A stretch of DNA of 64,000 bases from Guptibacillus hwajinpoensis (lineage in GTDB: Bacteria > Bacillota > Bacilli > Bacillales > Guptibacillaceae): NCBI RefSeq assembly GCF_029277305.1, contig NZ_CP119526.1; one strand, 5' to 3'. A model generated the notes under the pieces. It made no database searches. It was not told the origin of the DNA and was given only the letters and a program-made list of their open reading frames with translations. Positions 22,484-31,600 of this stretch are shown here, in pieces (within the stretch, counting starts at the first letter, position 1; every line of letters begins with the position of its first letter). The translations under genes and the position numbers were made by a program.

Positions 22484-23155
22484 TTAGGATCTACTTAATG
22501 AAGGAATCTGATGGAACTTCTGCTCTATGCGCTTTAAGATAAGTTCTACAGAAGAGGGATCATTGACGAGATCATACTCATTAATGTTTAAACGAAGGAT
22601 TGGACACGCATTAAAGCTGTCAATCCAGTTTGTATATCGCTGGTACATCTCTTCCCAGTAAACTGTTGGCGTTTGTTGCTCCATTGGACGTCCGCGTTCC
22701 TTAATGCGACCCACTACATCATCAAATGATCCTTCAAGGTAGATCATTAAGTCAGGATGTGGGAAGAAAGGTGTCATCACCATTGATTGAAAAAGGTTTG
22801 TGTACGTGTCGTAATCGACGCTCGACATTGTTCCTTTTTCGTAATGCATCTTCGCGAAAATGCCTGTATCTTCATAAATGGAGCGATCTTGTACAAATCC
22901 GCCTCCATATTCAAACATTCTTTTCTGTTCCTTAAAGCGTTCTGCAAGAAAATAGATTTGCAAGTGGAAGCTCCAGCGAGAAAAGTCGTTATAGAACTTT
23001 TCAAGGTAGGGGTTATTGTCGACTTTTTCTAGTGACGTTCTAAACTGTAGCGCATTTGCTAGTGCATTGGTAATCGTAGATTTCCCTACTCCTACTGTGC
23101 CTGCAATGGTAATAACGGCGTCTTGCGGGATGTTGTATTTCTCTCTGAGGTTCAT
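22484..23155 (-). CDS. dck: deoxyadenosine/deoxycytidine kinase
   Basis: Phosphorylates deoxyadenosine and deoxycytidine for nucleotide salvage. The 223-residue dNK-family kinase has the P-loop GTVGVGKST at its N-terminus, the DRS motif in FVQDRSIYEDTGIF, and the LID arginines in RIKERGRPME. It closely resembles B. subtilis YaaF. Its ATG overlaps the dgk stop by four bases (ATGA), so the two kinases are translationally coupled. Confidence 0.95.
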   Translation of the reverse strand: MNLREKYNIPQDAVITIAGTVGVGKSTITNALANALQFRTSLEKVDNNPYLEKFYNDFSRWSFHLQIYFLAERFKEQKRMFEYGGGFVQDRSIYEDTGIFAKMHYEKGTMSSVDYDTYTNLFQSMVMTPFFPHPDLMIYLEGSFDDVVGRIKERGRPMEQQTPTVYWEEMYQRYTNWIDSFNACPILRLNINEYDLVNDPSSVELILKRIEQKFHQIPSLSRS

Positions 23156-23793
23156 TTAACAGGGTCTCCTTCTTTCAATGTTTGTTCGAGGGTTTTGAAG
23201 ATCGTGTGCAAATCCTGCTGATTCGACACAAAATCCATCTCGTCTCCATTGAAACGCAGCACTGGAATATCCGGATGGTGTGCTTCGAACTCCTGCATAA
23301 ATCGTTCATAATCAGAAGAAAGGCGTTCAAGATAAGCAGGATCGATGCTCTTCTCAATCTGTCTTCCTCTTTGGGAGATACGATTTAATAGCGTTTCAAG
23401 GCTAGCATTTAAATAAATGATTACGTTCGGTTCAGGCATTCCCTCGGTTAAGATGTCGTAAATCTTCATGTATTTAGAAAAGTGCTTGTCACTGAGCGTT
23501 TGTTGGGCGAAAATTTTATTCTTAAAAATGTGGTAATCAGAAATAACAGGAAGCTGATTTGATAGATATTTCTTATCCATCTCTTCTAATTGTTTATATC
23601 GATGGCTGAGAAAAAACATCTCGGTTTGGAAGCTCCACTCTTCAATGTCATCGTAAAACTTACCTAGAAATGGATTCTCTTCTACGATTTCTTGAAAAAG
23701 CTCAAATTGGTAATGAGCAGAGAGTGCTCGCGATAGAGAAGTCTTTCCAACACCGATTGGGCCTTCGACGGCAATAAATGGGGTCTGGTTCAT
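23152..23793 (-). CDS. dgk: deoxyguanosine kinase
   Basis: Phosphorylates deoxyguanosine (and possibly deoxyinosine) in purine deoxynucleoside salvage. The 213-residue product has the P-loop EGPIGVGKTS, a DYHIFKNKIFA segment at the DRS-motif position, and a LID RISQRGRQIEK, matching B. subtilis YaaG. GGAGGAGG precedes its ATG. It is the first gene of the two-gene minus-strand operon with dck. The substrate assignment rests on family position and gene order. Confidence 0.93.
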   Translation of the reverse strand: MNQTPFIAVEGPIGVGKTSLSRALSAHYQFELFQEIVEENPFLGKFYDDIEEWSFQTEMFFLSHRYKQLEEMDKKYLSNQLPVISDYHIFKNKIFAQQTLSDKHFSKYMKIYDILTEGMPEPNVIIYLNASLETLLNRISQRGRQIEKSIDPAYLERLSSDYERFMQEFEAHHPDIPVLRFNGDEMDFVSNQQDLHTIFKTLEQTLKEGDPVK

Positions 23794-23853
23794 ACGTATC
23801 CTCCTCCGTCGTTTCTATAGCAGACCTTACTTATCTTTTAATAGACAAAGCTT

Positions 23854-23859
23854 ATTGTA
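23854..23859 (-). promoter_or_regulatory. putative -10 of the dgk-dck operon
   Basis: On the minus strand TACAAT lies about 60 bp upstream of dgk; a TCAAC-like -35 lies 15-16 bp before it. The -35 match is modest. Confidence 0.4.
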
Positions 23860-24080
23860 GCATAGACCTAGGACTGTTGACAGGGTTAAAACATGCAAGT
23901 TAGAGGTAAATAAAGCCTGCCTGTTTGATCCCTGTCATTAAGGCGGATGTGACAGATGGAAAGGAGTGGAATGATCGGTTCTCATCAAATCACAACTTAT
24001 TTATCTGCTACTTAGTCTATACAATTCATACTAATCTACAAAATTTCTCGCTCCTTTTGTTATACTGCATACTTTTATCC

Positions 24081-24223
24081 CTAAACGGGCGCTTTCGCTT
24101 TTTTTAATCCAGCTGCAGCGCCCAGCCTCTCGGTCACTTCACCATTCAACTCAAACACAAAAACCGTGTTCAATTTGAAAGGCTCCAGTGTCTGTCGAGG
24201 CTAAACGGGCGCTTCCGCTTTTT
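24081..24223. repeat. imperfect palindromic intergenic repeat with duplicated end (CTAAACGGGCGCTT...)
   Basis: The motif CTAAACGGGCGCTT(T/C)CGCTTTTT occurs at 24081-24104 and again at 24201-24222. Between them, AGCGCCC (24117-24123) pairs with GGGCGCT (24207-24213), and AGCCTC (24124-24129) pairs with GAGGCT (24197-24202), giving a long hairpin ending in a T run. It resembles a family of Bacillus intergenic repeats (from memory). The rest of the 23794-24323 gap holds no convincing gene. Confidence 0.65.
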
Positions 24224-24323
24224 ATTACATAGAAGCGTTATGGCTTTAATAAGGACTCTTGAAAGGAAATGTAAAAAACTATACGTTTAAGCTGAGTGAC
24301 AAACTAAATTTGGAGGGATCATT

Positions 24324-25442
24324 ATGCAGGAACAGATGTTGAATCAGAATCAACAGGATACCGCTGATTTTTTCCCCGTTCGTGATGTCGATTATTTGGA
24401 GCTTTATGTTGGTAATGCAAAGCAAGCGAGTCATTATTTTTGTAAGGCGTTTGGTTTTAAACCCGTTGCTTATTCAGGTCTAGAAACAGGCGATCGGGGG
24501 AAGGTTTCTTATGTTTTGCAGCAAAACAATATTCGACTAGTTCTTTCGGGTGCACTGTCTAATGATCATCCAATTGCAGAGTTTGTTAAATTACACGGAG
24601 ACGGTGTGAAGGATATTGCTCTTACTGTGGATGATGTTGAAAGGGCTTACAAAGAAGCTTCTAAACGCGGTGCAATTGAACTTAGTCCACCGAAAGAGTA
24701 TAAGGATGAACATGGAATTGTGAAAATGGCGGTTATTGGGACGTATGGTGATACGATTCACACACTTGTTGAACGGAAGAACTACCCTGGACTTTTTCTA
24801 CCAGGATATAAAAAGTACGAAGGAACAATTCCATCGGAGGAAACTGGATTAATTGGGATTGATCACTGCGTCGGCAATGTTGAATCAATGGAAGAATGGG
24901 TTTCTTATTATGAGAACGTTATGGGCTTTAAGCAAATGATTCACTTTGATGATGAAGACATTAGCACAGAGTATTCTGCTTTAATGTCTAAAGTGATGCA
25001 TAACGGTGGTCGTATTAAATTTCCTATTAACGAACCAGCAAATGGAAAGCGTAAATCACAAATTCAAGAATACCTCGATTATTATAATGGGCCAGGTGTT
25101 CAACATATTGCCGTACTGACAAATGACATTGTTGATACCGTTGGTAAGCTGCGCGATGGAGGCGTTGAGTTTCTTGAAACACCAGATGAGTATTATGAAG
25201 AATTGACGGAGCGAGTAGGAGAAATCGACGAGGAGATTAGTAAACTTCGTGAGTTGAAAATATTAGTGGATAGCGATGATGAAGGGTATCTTCTTCAAAT
25301 ATTCGCGAAACCTGTTGTCGATCGCCCGACCCTTTTCATTGAAATTATTCAACGAAAAGGAGCAAAAGGCTTCGGTGAAGGTAACTTTAAAGCTTTATTT
25401 CAAGCAATTGAGCGGGAGCAGGAACGTCGAGGCAACTTATAG
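24324..25442 (+). CDS. hppD: 4-hydroxyphenylpyruvate dioxygenase
   Basis: Converts 4-hydroxyphenylpyruvate plus O2 to homogentisate and CO2 in tyrosine breakdown. The 372-residue product has two vicinal-oxygen-chelate domains, and the C-terminal one carries the Fe(II) triad H181 (GIDHCVGN), H261 (GVQHIAVLTND) and E340 (LFIEIIQRKG). The C-terminal helix region GAKGFGEGNFKALFQAIE closes the active site in this family. GGAGGG precedes the ATG. It is the first gene of a four-gene operon whose later products are a flavin reductase-like protein, a FAH-family hydrolase and homogentisate dioxygenase. Confidence 0.95.
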   Translation: MQEQMLNQNQQDTADFFPVRDVDYLELYVGNAKQASHYFCKAFGFKPVAYSGLETGDRGKVSYVLQQNNIRLVLSGALSNDHPIAEFVKLHGDGVKDIALTVDDVERAYKEASKRGAIELSPPKEYKDEHGIVKMAVIGTYGDTIHTLVERKNYPGLFLPGYKKYEGTIPSEETGLIGIDHCVGNVESMEEWVSYYENVMGFKQMIHFDDEDISTEYSALMSKVMHNGGRIKFPINEPANGKRKSQIQEYLDYYNGPGVQHIAVLTNDIVDTVGKLRDGGVEFLETPDEYYEELTERVGEIDEEISKLRELKILVDSDDEGYLLQIFAKPVVDRPTLFIEIIQRKGAKGFGEGNFKALFQAIEREQERRGNL

Positions 25443-25482
25443 AAGATAGCATCATCATACTTATGAAGGAGTTGCCCATCGC

Positions 25483-26112
25483 ATGAAAGTTCAACCAGAT
25501 ACATTAGCATGGAAGGAAGCTTATAAGTTATTAATTGGATCAGTTGTCCCTCGTCCAATTGCCTTTGTTTCAACGATGGATCGTAGCGGTGATGTTAATC
25601 TAGCACCTTTTAGTTTCTTCACTGGAATCTGTGCAGATCCAATGATGGTATGTTTCGCCCCGATGCGGAAAGCAGGTGAAGGTGACAAAAAAGATACCCT
25701 TCTCAATATTGAAGAAACGAAGGAGTTTGTAATAAATATTGTTAGTGAAAAAATTGCTGAACAAATGAATGAGTGTGCTACCCCATATGCAAAAGGAACA
25801 GATGAGTTTCTCACTTCTGGACTTACGAAAGAGCTGAGTGAGCTTATTAGCCCACCTCGGGTGAAAGAAAGTGATGTTCAACTTGAATGCACGCTTGATC
25901 AAATCGTTGAATTTGGCAATCACGAAGGATCTGGAAGTTTGGTTATTGGAAAAGTTGTGATGGTACACGTGCGTGACGAATTGTACGAAGATGGGAGAAT
26001 CAATACAAAGAAGCTGAGTCCTGTTGGGCGCTTGGCGGGTCAAGAATACTCTCGTGCAACAGCAGATACGTTTACACTGATTCGAAAAACAACGGCTAAT
26101 GAAAAGAGCTGA
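25483..26112 (+). CDS. flavin reductase-like FMN-binding split-barrel protein
   Basis: A 209-residue protein of the flavin reductase/FMN-binding split-barrel family. The stretch VPRPIAFVSTMDRSGDVNLAP is followed by SFFTGICADPMMVCFAP, the characteristic flavin-binding edge, and a KDTLLNIEETKEFVINIV segment follows. Family members bind FMN and reduce it or act as oxidoreductases; the substrate here is not determined. It starts 40 bp after hppD with AAGGAG as ribosome site and ends 5 bp before the FAH gene, so it belongs to the homogentisate operon. It is not a standard step of that pathway. Confidence 0.85.
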   Translation: MKVQPDTLAWKEAYKLLIGSVVPRPIAFVSTMDRSGDVNLAPFSFFTGICADPMMVCFAPMRKAGEGDKKDTLLNIEETKEFVINIVSEKIAEQMNECATPYAKGTDEFLTSGLTKELSELISPPRVKESDVQLECTLDQIVEFGNHEGSGSLVIGKVVMVHVRDELYEDGRINTKKLSPVGRLAGQEYSRATADTFTLIRKTTANEKS

Positions 26113-26117
26113 GAGCG

Positions 26118-27023
26118 TTGAAATTCGTTACATTTGAAGTAGATGGGAGAATACAAGCAGGTATCGTTAAAGATGATCAGGTCGTTAGTTTGCATCAATC
26201 ATCGAATGGAGTGATTCCAAAGGAACTGATTGATATCATACGAGACTTTGATCACTATAAAACAGCCATTAACGACTTACCTACATCTGGATATGAGTTA
26301 GGTGATGTTATTCTACATGCCCCTCTTCCACGTCCTGTAAGTATAAGAGACTTTTACGCCTTTGAGGAGCACGTAGTAAGTGCGAGAGGTCAAAGAGGAC
26401 TTGGCGTTGTTTCAGAATGGTATGAGCTACCTGTGTTTTATTTCTCCAATCATATGGCAGTAAAAGGACCTGATAGTATTATTCACCGCCCGCGTTCATG
26501 TGAGAAGCTAGATTATGAACTTGAACTTGCATGCGTAATTGGAAAAGAAGGTCGAAATATTAAAGCTCATCAGGCAACTGAGTATATCTTCGGGTTTATG
26601 GTTATGAACGATTGGAGCGCCCGTGATCTTCAAGCAAAAGAAATGAAAGTTGGTCTTGGTCCTGCAAAAGGAAAAGATTTTGCTACTTCATTTGGGCCAT
26701 TTCTCGTTACAAAAGACGAGCTTCCGCTAGAAAATGGTCGCCTCGATCTTAAGATGGAGGGATTTGTTAACGGAGAGCGTTATTCCTTGGGAAATGCGAA
26801 AGACATGCATTATTCATTTAGTGAGATCATTGCACAGGCTTCTAAAAATGTAACGTTATACCCTGGTGAAGTGATTGGTTCGGGTACAGTCGGCAGCGGT
26901 TGTATTCTCGAACAGATGGAGCGCGACTGGCTCGTTCCAGGCGACAAGGTAAATCTCTCGATTGATTCCCTTGGAACTCTTTCGAATATGATAGGAGAGG
27001 AGGAAGAGGATGGTCTTTTATAA
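26118..27023 (+). CDS. fumarylacetoacetate hydrolase family protein
   Basis: Probably splits fumarylacetoacetate (or maleylacetoacetate) into acetoacetate and fumarate, the last step of homogentisate breakdown. The 301-residue FAH-fold protein has the expected metal and catalytic residues: D78 and H85 in RDFYAFEEHV, E134 and E136 in DYELELACVIG, and D165 in VMNDWSARDLQ. It starts with TTG, and its ribosome site is weak. Its last 14 bases overlap the start of hmgA. FAH-family proteins cover several substrates, so the assignment relies on the operon context. Confidence 0.9.
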   Translation: MKFVTFEVDGRIQAGIVKDDQVVSLHQSSNGVIPKELIDIIRDFDHYKTAINDLPTSGYELGDVILHAPLPRPVSIRDFYAFEEHVVSARGQRGLGVVSEWYELPVFYFSNHMAVKGPDSIIHRPRSCEKLDYELELACVIGKEGRNIKAHQATEYIFGFMVMNDWSARDLQAKEMKVGLGPAKGKDFATSFGPFLVTKDELPLENGRLDLKMEGFVNGERYSLGNAKDMHYSFSEIIAQASKNVTLYPGEVIGSGTVGSGCILEQMERDWLVPGDKVNLSIDSLGTLSNMIGEEEEDGLL

Positions 27024-28167
27024 GAGAATGGGTGAGATACCACATAAGCGCCATACCATTTTCAAGAAAAAAGATGGTTCGCTTTATCGTGAACAGGTAA
27101 TGGGGACAAAAGGTTTTTCAGGTGTTCAATCCATTCTATATCATCATCATTTCCCAACTGCAGTTAAAGAAGCAGCCTATCTCAAAAGTGTATTGCCTGA
27201 GTATGAAACAAGTAGTGCCCTTCGACACCGCCATTTTCGAAGCGCACAATGTGACACAAAAGGAGATGCGGTTGTCGATCGTTGTTATTTCCTGGGGAAT
27301 GAAGATGTTCTACTAGGTATCGTAAACCCTACTGAAAAGATGGACTGCTTTTACCGAAATGGTGACGGTGATGAGCTTTTCTTCGTGCATCATGGTACTG
27401 GACGAATTGAAACGATGTTTGGAGAGATGACGTATGGTCCTGGAGATTATATCCTAATGCCAATAGGTACGATCTATCGTGTTATTCCTGAAGGAGTAGA
27501 TAATCGCTGGCTCGTTATTGAAGCAACAAGTGCGATTACAACACCCCGACGGTATCGGAATGAATATGGTCAGCTAATGGAACATAGCCCATTTTGCGAA
27601 CGAGATATTAGTGGACCAGATCGCCTCGTCTCTTATGATCAAAAAGGTGATTTTGAAGTAGTGACGAAAACGAGAGGAGCCCTCCATCGTCACGTATTCA
27701 ATCATCATCCACTCGATGTGGTCGGGTGGGACGGTTACCTTTATCCTTGGAAGTTTAACATCAATGATTTTGAACCGATTACAGGACGTGTTCATCAGCC
27801 ACCTCCTGTGCACCAAACGTTTGAAGGTAATAACTTTGTAGTGTGTTCATTTGTACCGAGGCTGTATGATTACCATCCAGAGTCGATTCCAGCACCTTAT
27901 TTTCATAGTAATGTCGACAGCGATGAAGTACTCTATTATGTAGAGGGAAACTTTATGAGTCGTAAAGGTATTGAGGAAGCTTCAATTACTCTACACCCAT
28001 CAGGTATTCCACACGGTCCGCACCCAGGAAAGATCGAAGCAAGCATCGGCAAAAAAGAAACGCTAGAGCTTGCAGTTATGGTTGATACCTTTCGTCCGCT
28101 CAAAGTTATAGAACAGGTACACCAGTATGAAGATCCAAACTATATGCAAAGCTGGGTAACAGAATAG
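27010..28167 (+). CDS. hmgA: homogentisate 1,2-dioxygenase
   Basis: Opens the ring of homogentisate to maleylacetoacetate using Fe(II) and O2. The 385-residue cupin-type protein begins MVFYKRMGEIPHKRHT. It has the conserved HRHVFNHHPLDVVGWDGYLYPW block and the iron-site region YFHSNVDSDEVLYYVEG (H299 with D305/E306) plus GIPHGPHPG (H335). It is shorter than the human and Pseudomonas enzymes (about 430-445) but a plausible length for Gram-positive forms. The start at 27010 follows GAGGAAGAGG and overlaps the FAH gene, indicating translational coupling. Confidence 0.92.
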   Translation: MVFYKRMGEIPHKRHTIFKKKDGSLYREQVMGTKGFSGVQSILYHHHFPTAVKEAAYLKSVLPEYETSSALRHRHFRSAQCDTKGDAVVDRCYFLGNEDVLLGIVNPTEKMDCFYRNGDGDELFFVHHGTGRIETMFGEMTYGPGDYILMPIGTIYRVIPEGVDNRWLVIEATSAITTPRRYRNEYGQLMEHSPFCERDISGPDRLVSYDQKGDFEVVTKTRGALHRHVFNHHPLDVVGWDGYLYPWKFNINDFEPITGRVHQPPPVHQTFEGNNFVVCSFVPRLYDYHPESIPAPYFHSNVDSDEVLYYVEGNFMSRKGIEEASITLHPSGIPHGPHPGKIEASIGKKETLELAVMVDTFRPLKVIEQVHQYEDPNYMQSWVTE

Positions 28168-28190
28168 TTTATTAGGGGAAATGATCGGAG

Positions 28191-28215
28191 GCGTGGTCTA
28201 ACGACCACGCAATTA
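28191..28215 (+). terminator. hairpin after hmgA
   Basis: A perfect GCGTGGTC / GACCACGC stem with loop TAAC follows hmgA. The downstream run is AATTATTATC rather than pure T. Confidence 0.6.
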
Positions 28216-28254
28216 TTATCGTTCAATACTCTTTTGCTTTTAAGTATTTTACTG

Positions 28255-28260
28255 TATAAT
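28255..28260 (+). promoter_or_regulatory. -10 of tRNA-Arg
   Basis: A perfect TATAAT ends 11 bp before the tRNA. An upstream TTTTGC about 17 bp away is a weak -35. Confidence 0.6.
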
Positions 28261-28271
28261 ATGACACATTC

Positions 28272-28347
28272 GGCCCCGTAGCTCAGGGGATAGAGCAACG
28301 GTTTCCTAAACCGCAGGTCGGAGGTTCGATTCCTCTCGGGGCCACCA
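28272..28347 (+). tRNA. tRNA-Arg (anticodon CCU)
   Basis: A 76-nt tRNA. The acceptor GGCCCCG pairs with CGGGGCC, the anticodon loop TTCCTAA gives CCU (reads AGG), the T loop is TTCGATT, and CCA is encoded. It sits between the homogentisate operon and the giant repeat gene, a typical position for insertion of accessory DNA, although no integrase or duplicated tRNA end is seen. Confidence 0.95.
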
Positions 28348-28385
28348 ATGACATTTAAATTAATGAATAACTATATGCTATGAAT

Positions 28386-28424
28386 AAGCACCCGAACAAT
28401 ACAACATTGTTCGGGTGCTTTATT
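28386..28424 (+). terminator. tRNA-Arg terminator
   Basis: A long perfect stem AAGCACCCGAACAAT / ATTGTTCGGGTGCTT with loop ACAAC, then TATTTG. The remaining approximately 200 bp up to the next gene hold only its promoter region. Confidence 0.9.
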
Positions 28425-28592
28425 TGTTCGATAGGCTATTAAGCCAGACTTTAAACCCAAAAGTTCTATACCATTAAAAGATTTTCAGCATAGTACTAGA
28501 TTCATAAAGAAAACAGGCTTGTTTACTACATGACAAACATGGATTTTTCTGTATTTCATGGGTATCTAAACCAACAATCCTTCTTAATAGGA

Positions 28593-28600
28593 CATACATC
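28593..28600 (+). promoter_or_regulatory. possible sporulation-type -10 (CATACATC) of the giant repeat gene
   Basis: CATACATC resembles the mother-cell sigma-E -10 (consensus ATACAnT with a preceding C) and lies 31 bp before the start codon, leaving room for a short leader and the AAAAGGAGGGG ribosome site. No clear -35 is seen, so this is suggestive only. Confidence 0.25.
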
Positions 28601-28630
28601 TATAGAGAATGTATTAAAAGGAGGGGAAAA

Positions 28631-31600
28631 ATGTCTATTCCAAACGAAATTCAATACACATCTGTACCTTTAGGTTCACGTGTTTATTTTGATGTTAGTA
28701 ATGATGAATCGCCTGCTGCGGTAGATTTGGTTGGCGATCAGTCTCATTCTTCATTTGGATTAGCCTACGACGGGGAGAATGTCTATTTTCGGCTACGACT
28801 AAATGAAGATCCACGTAATAGGCAAAAAACAGGTTTTCAGAATTTCTCATGGGGTGTGCTCTTTCATACTGGAGGTCAGGCAGGAACATACCAATGGTTG
28901 CTAGCGGTTGATGGGTTAAGTGGTAATCTTGTTCTTATTGAAAATACGGAGCAAGAAGTGAATTCTTGGAATGATCCTGCTGAGGGAACGAATGGTAAGG
29001 GTGCTCCTAATTTCTCACAGCCGATCATTAACACTGACATAGCTAGAGTTACACCAGCCAATACAACCTTTGGTGGAAATGACAATGTCTTTCTAGATTT
29101 CTTTATACCAGCAGTTACGCTATTTGATTTCTTGAATATCACTGAACAAACACCGCTACAGCTTATCTCCTTCACCTCTACGAATGCGAACAACTACAAT
29201 AAGGATTCCTTAAAATTCTCTGAGGGGTTTCAGTTTACAGACGCATTTTCTGATCCGATCTCAATAGAAGATGTAGATGTAAAAGCAAAGCTCGAACTTC
29301 AAAAAATACTATTGAGTGGACCGACTACAGTAAAGGCGGGAGATGAGGCAGCTTACAACGCTCGTCTTATTGTTGAAAATACAGGGAAAAGTGAAGCTGC
29401 AACAGTCAAACTTAATGATGTAATAAAATTTGATTTATTAAGTCACTTCTCAATAAGTAATTCCTCTACAGGTAATCCAGTGTTCAATCAACATACGAAT
29501 ACATTAAGTTGGGAGATTGGAAATCTATCGCCTGGTGGTACAGCTGTATTGGATTTTGAAGTTAGTGGTTTTTTTAATACAGCGGGTGAACGAGTACTGG
29601 AAACAGCGAAGGCTATCGGTACAGATCGAGGTACAGGCTCTCGTTTAAAAACAGACATCATAACGACTAAGATCAATGTAACAAGTACCGGAGGGGTTGT
29701 AGGGGTTGTTAAAAACCACTCAAATGGTCTTACCTTAGCTGACGTTGTTGTTGAACTAAAAGATGGTACGACTACGATTGGAGTCACAACAACCAATGCT
29801 AGCGGAGAATATTCACTTACTGAAATATCACCAGGTTCGTATACGATCGAATTTTCAAAGCCAGACTTCATTACAAACATACAGTCATTGACGATTAATT
29901 CAGGTTCTATTACTAGAAAAGATGTCTTCTTAACAGAACTACTAGGAAATATTGATGGTACTGTTACAAACTCTAGTGGAGGTGCTATTAATAATGCTAC
30001 CCTCCTACTTATTGATTCAGCTGGTAATGTTTTAGATGAACAAACTACAAATGCTAGTGGTGCTTATACTTTTCCTTCGATTAAAGCAGGTTCCTACACT
30101 CTTACTGTCAGTGCTTCAGGTTTCCAATCAGCTGAAGAGGGAGTCATCGTAGAGTCGAACGATACTTCAACAGTGAACTTCGTGCTAGAACCTAACCCAG
30201 GAAATGTACAGGGAAGCGTAACAAACACTTCAGGCGATCCAATAAACGAAGCCTTAGTAGAAGTGCTTAATGTAGCTGGAATGGTAGTTGCAAGAACGCT
30301 CACATTACCATCAGGAGAGTATACAATAAACGATTTAGCACCGGGGAGTTATCAATTAAGAGTATCGAAAGATCTTTTTAGAACTACAGTATTGGGATTC
30401 AACTTAACCGCAGGAGAAACGAAAACAATAAACGTTGAGCTGGGTTCGAATCCGGGTTCTCTCTCAGGAGTCGTAAGGGATTCTTCAACATTGGATCCTC
30501 TTCCAGACACAACCATTCAGGTAACAGACGAGCGCGGGGTGACAGTTGCTCAGGCTTTGACCAATGGAAGTGGCTTATACGAAATTAACAATCTTCCACC
30601 TGGAATTTACAACGTTACATTCGTGAGTGAAGGATATGGCTCATTAACAGTTGGAACGAAAATCTTATCTAACCAAACGACTGAACTGAACGTTGAACTA
30701 GATCAACTTGTTGGTGGAATCACTGGCACGATAACGGATAGCAATGGAAATACGTTATCTGGAGCAATAATAGAAGTTTTCTTCAACAATGTTCACATTG
30801 CTACTGCTACATCGGATAATAATGGGTTGTACCGCATTAACAACCTTAGTCCAGGATTTTATACAATCAATGCATCAAAAATGGGATTCTCCACTGAAAC
30901 GATAGGAGCCTCCGTTGTTGCCAATGAAATCTCTATCGCTAATGTCGCTTTACTTCCGAATCCAGGGGATTTGACTGGCACAGTTCTTTCATCGGGGGGC
31001 GACCCAATTCCAGGCGCTGTTATCAACGTCCGTGACGATCGTACCGATGCGATTATCACTCAAGCGATTACAAACGATCAGGGAGAATATACAGCTCTAG
31101 GTTTGGCGGCCGGTAACTACACTGTTATTGCACAAGCTGAAGATTTTCAAAGTCAACTAAAAGGAGTAACGATTTTATCTGATCAAACCACTATTACCAA
31201 CTTTACGTTGAATCCAAATCCTTCAAGTGTTTCAGGTACTATTATTAACTCAGCAGACGGTTTGCCTATTACTGGCTCAATGATTGAAGTGCGGGTTGTA
31301 GATTTAACAGGAACGACCGTAACGACAACGTTTACTAACCTTGACGGCCAATATGAAGTAACAAATTTAACACCCGGAACATATAGCATTGTGGTTAGCG
31401 CGACTGATTTTCAGACGAACTCAGCTACTGCGTTTCTCACACCAGGAGATACGAGTGTAGTAGATGTAGTACTAACACTAGCACCTGGTATTATTAGCGG
31501 AACGATAACAGATAGTGCTGGAAACCTACTTGGCAACGTGTCAGTGAAAATGATTGATGAACAAGGGAATTTGGTAGGAACGATTCTAACCGATTCAAAC

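Noticed and set aside
23925..24107. 60-codon open frame between dgk and hppD
   Set aside because: No convincing ribosome site, unusual composition and partial overlap with the intergenic repeat.
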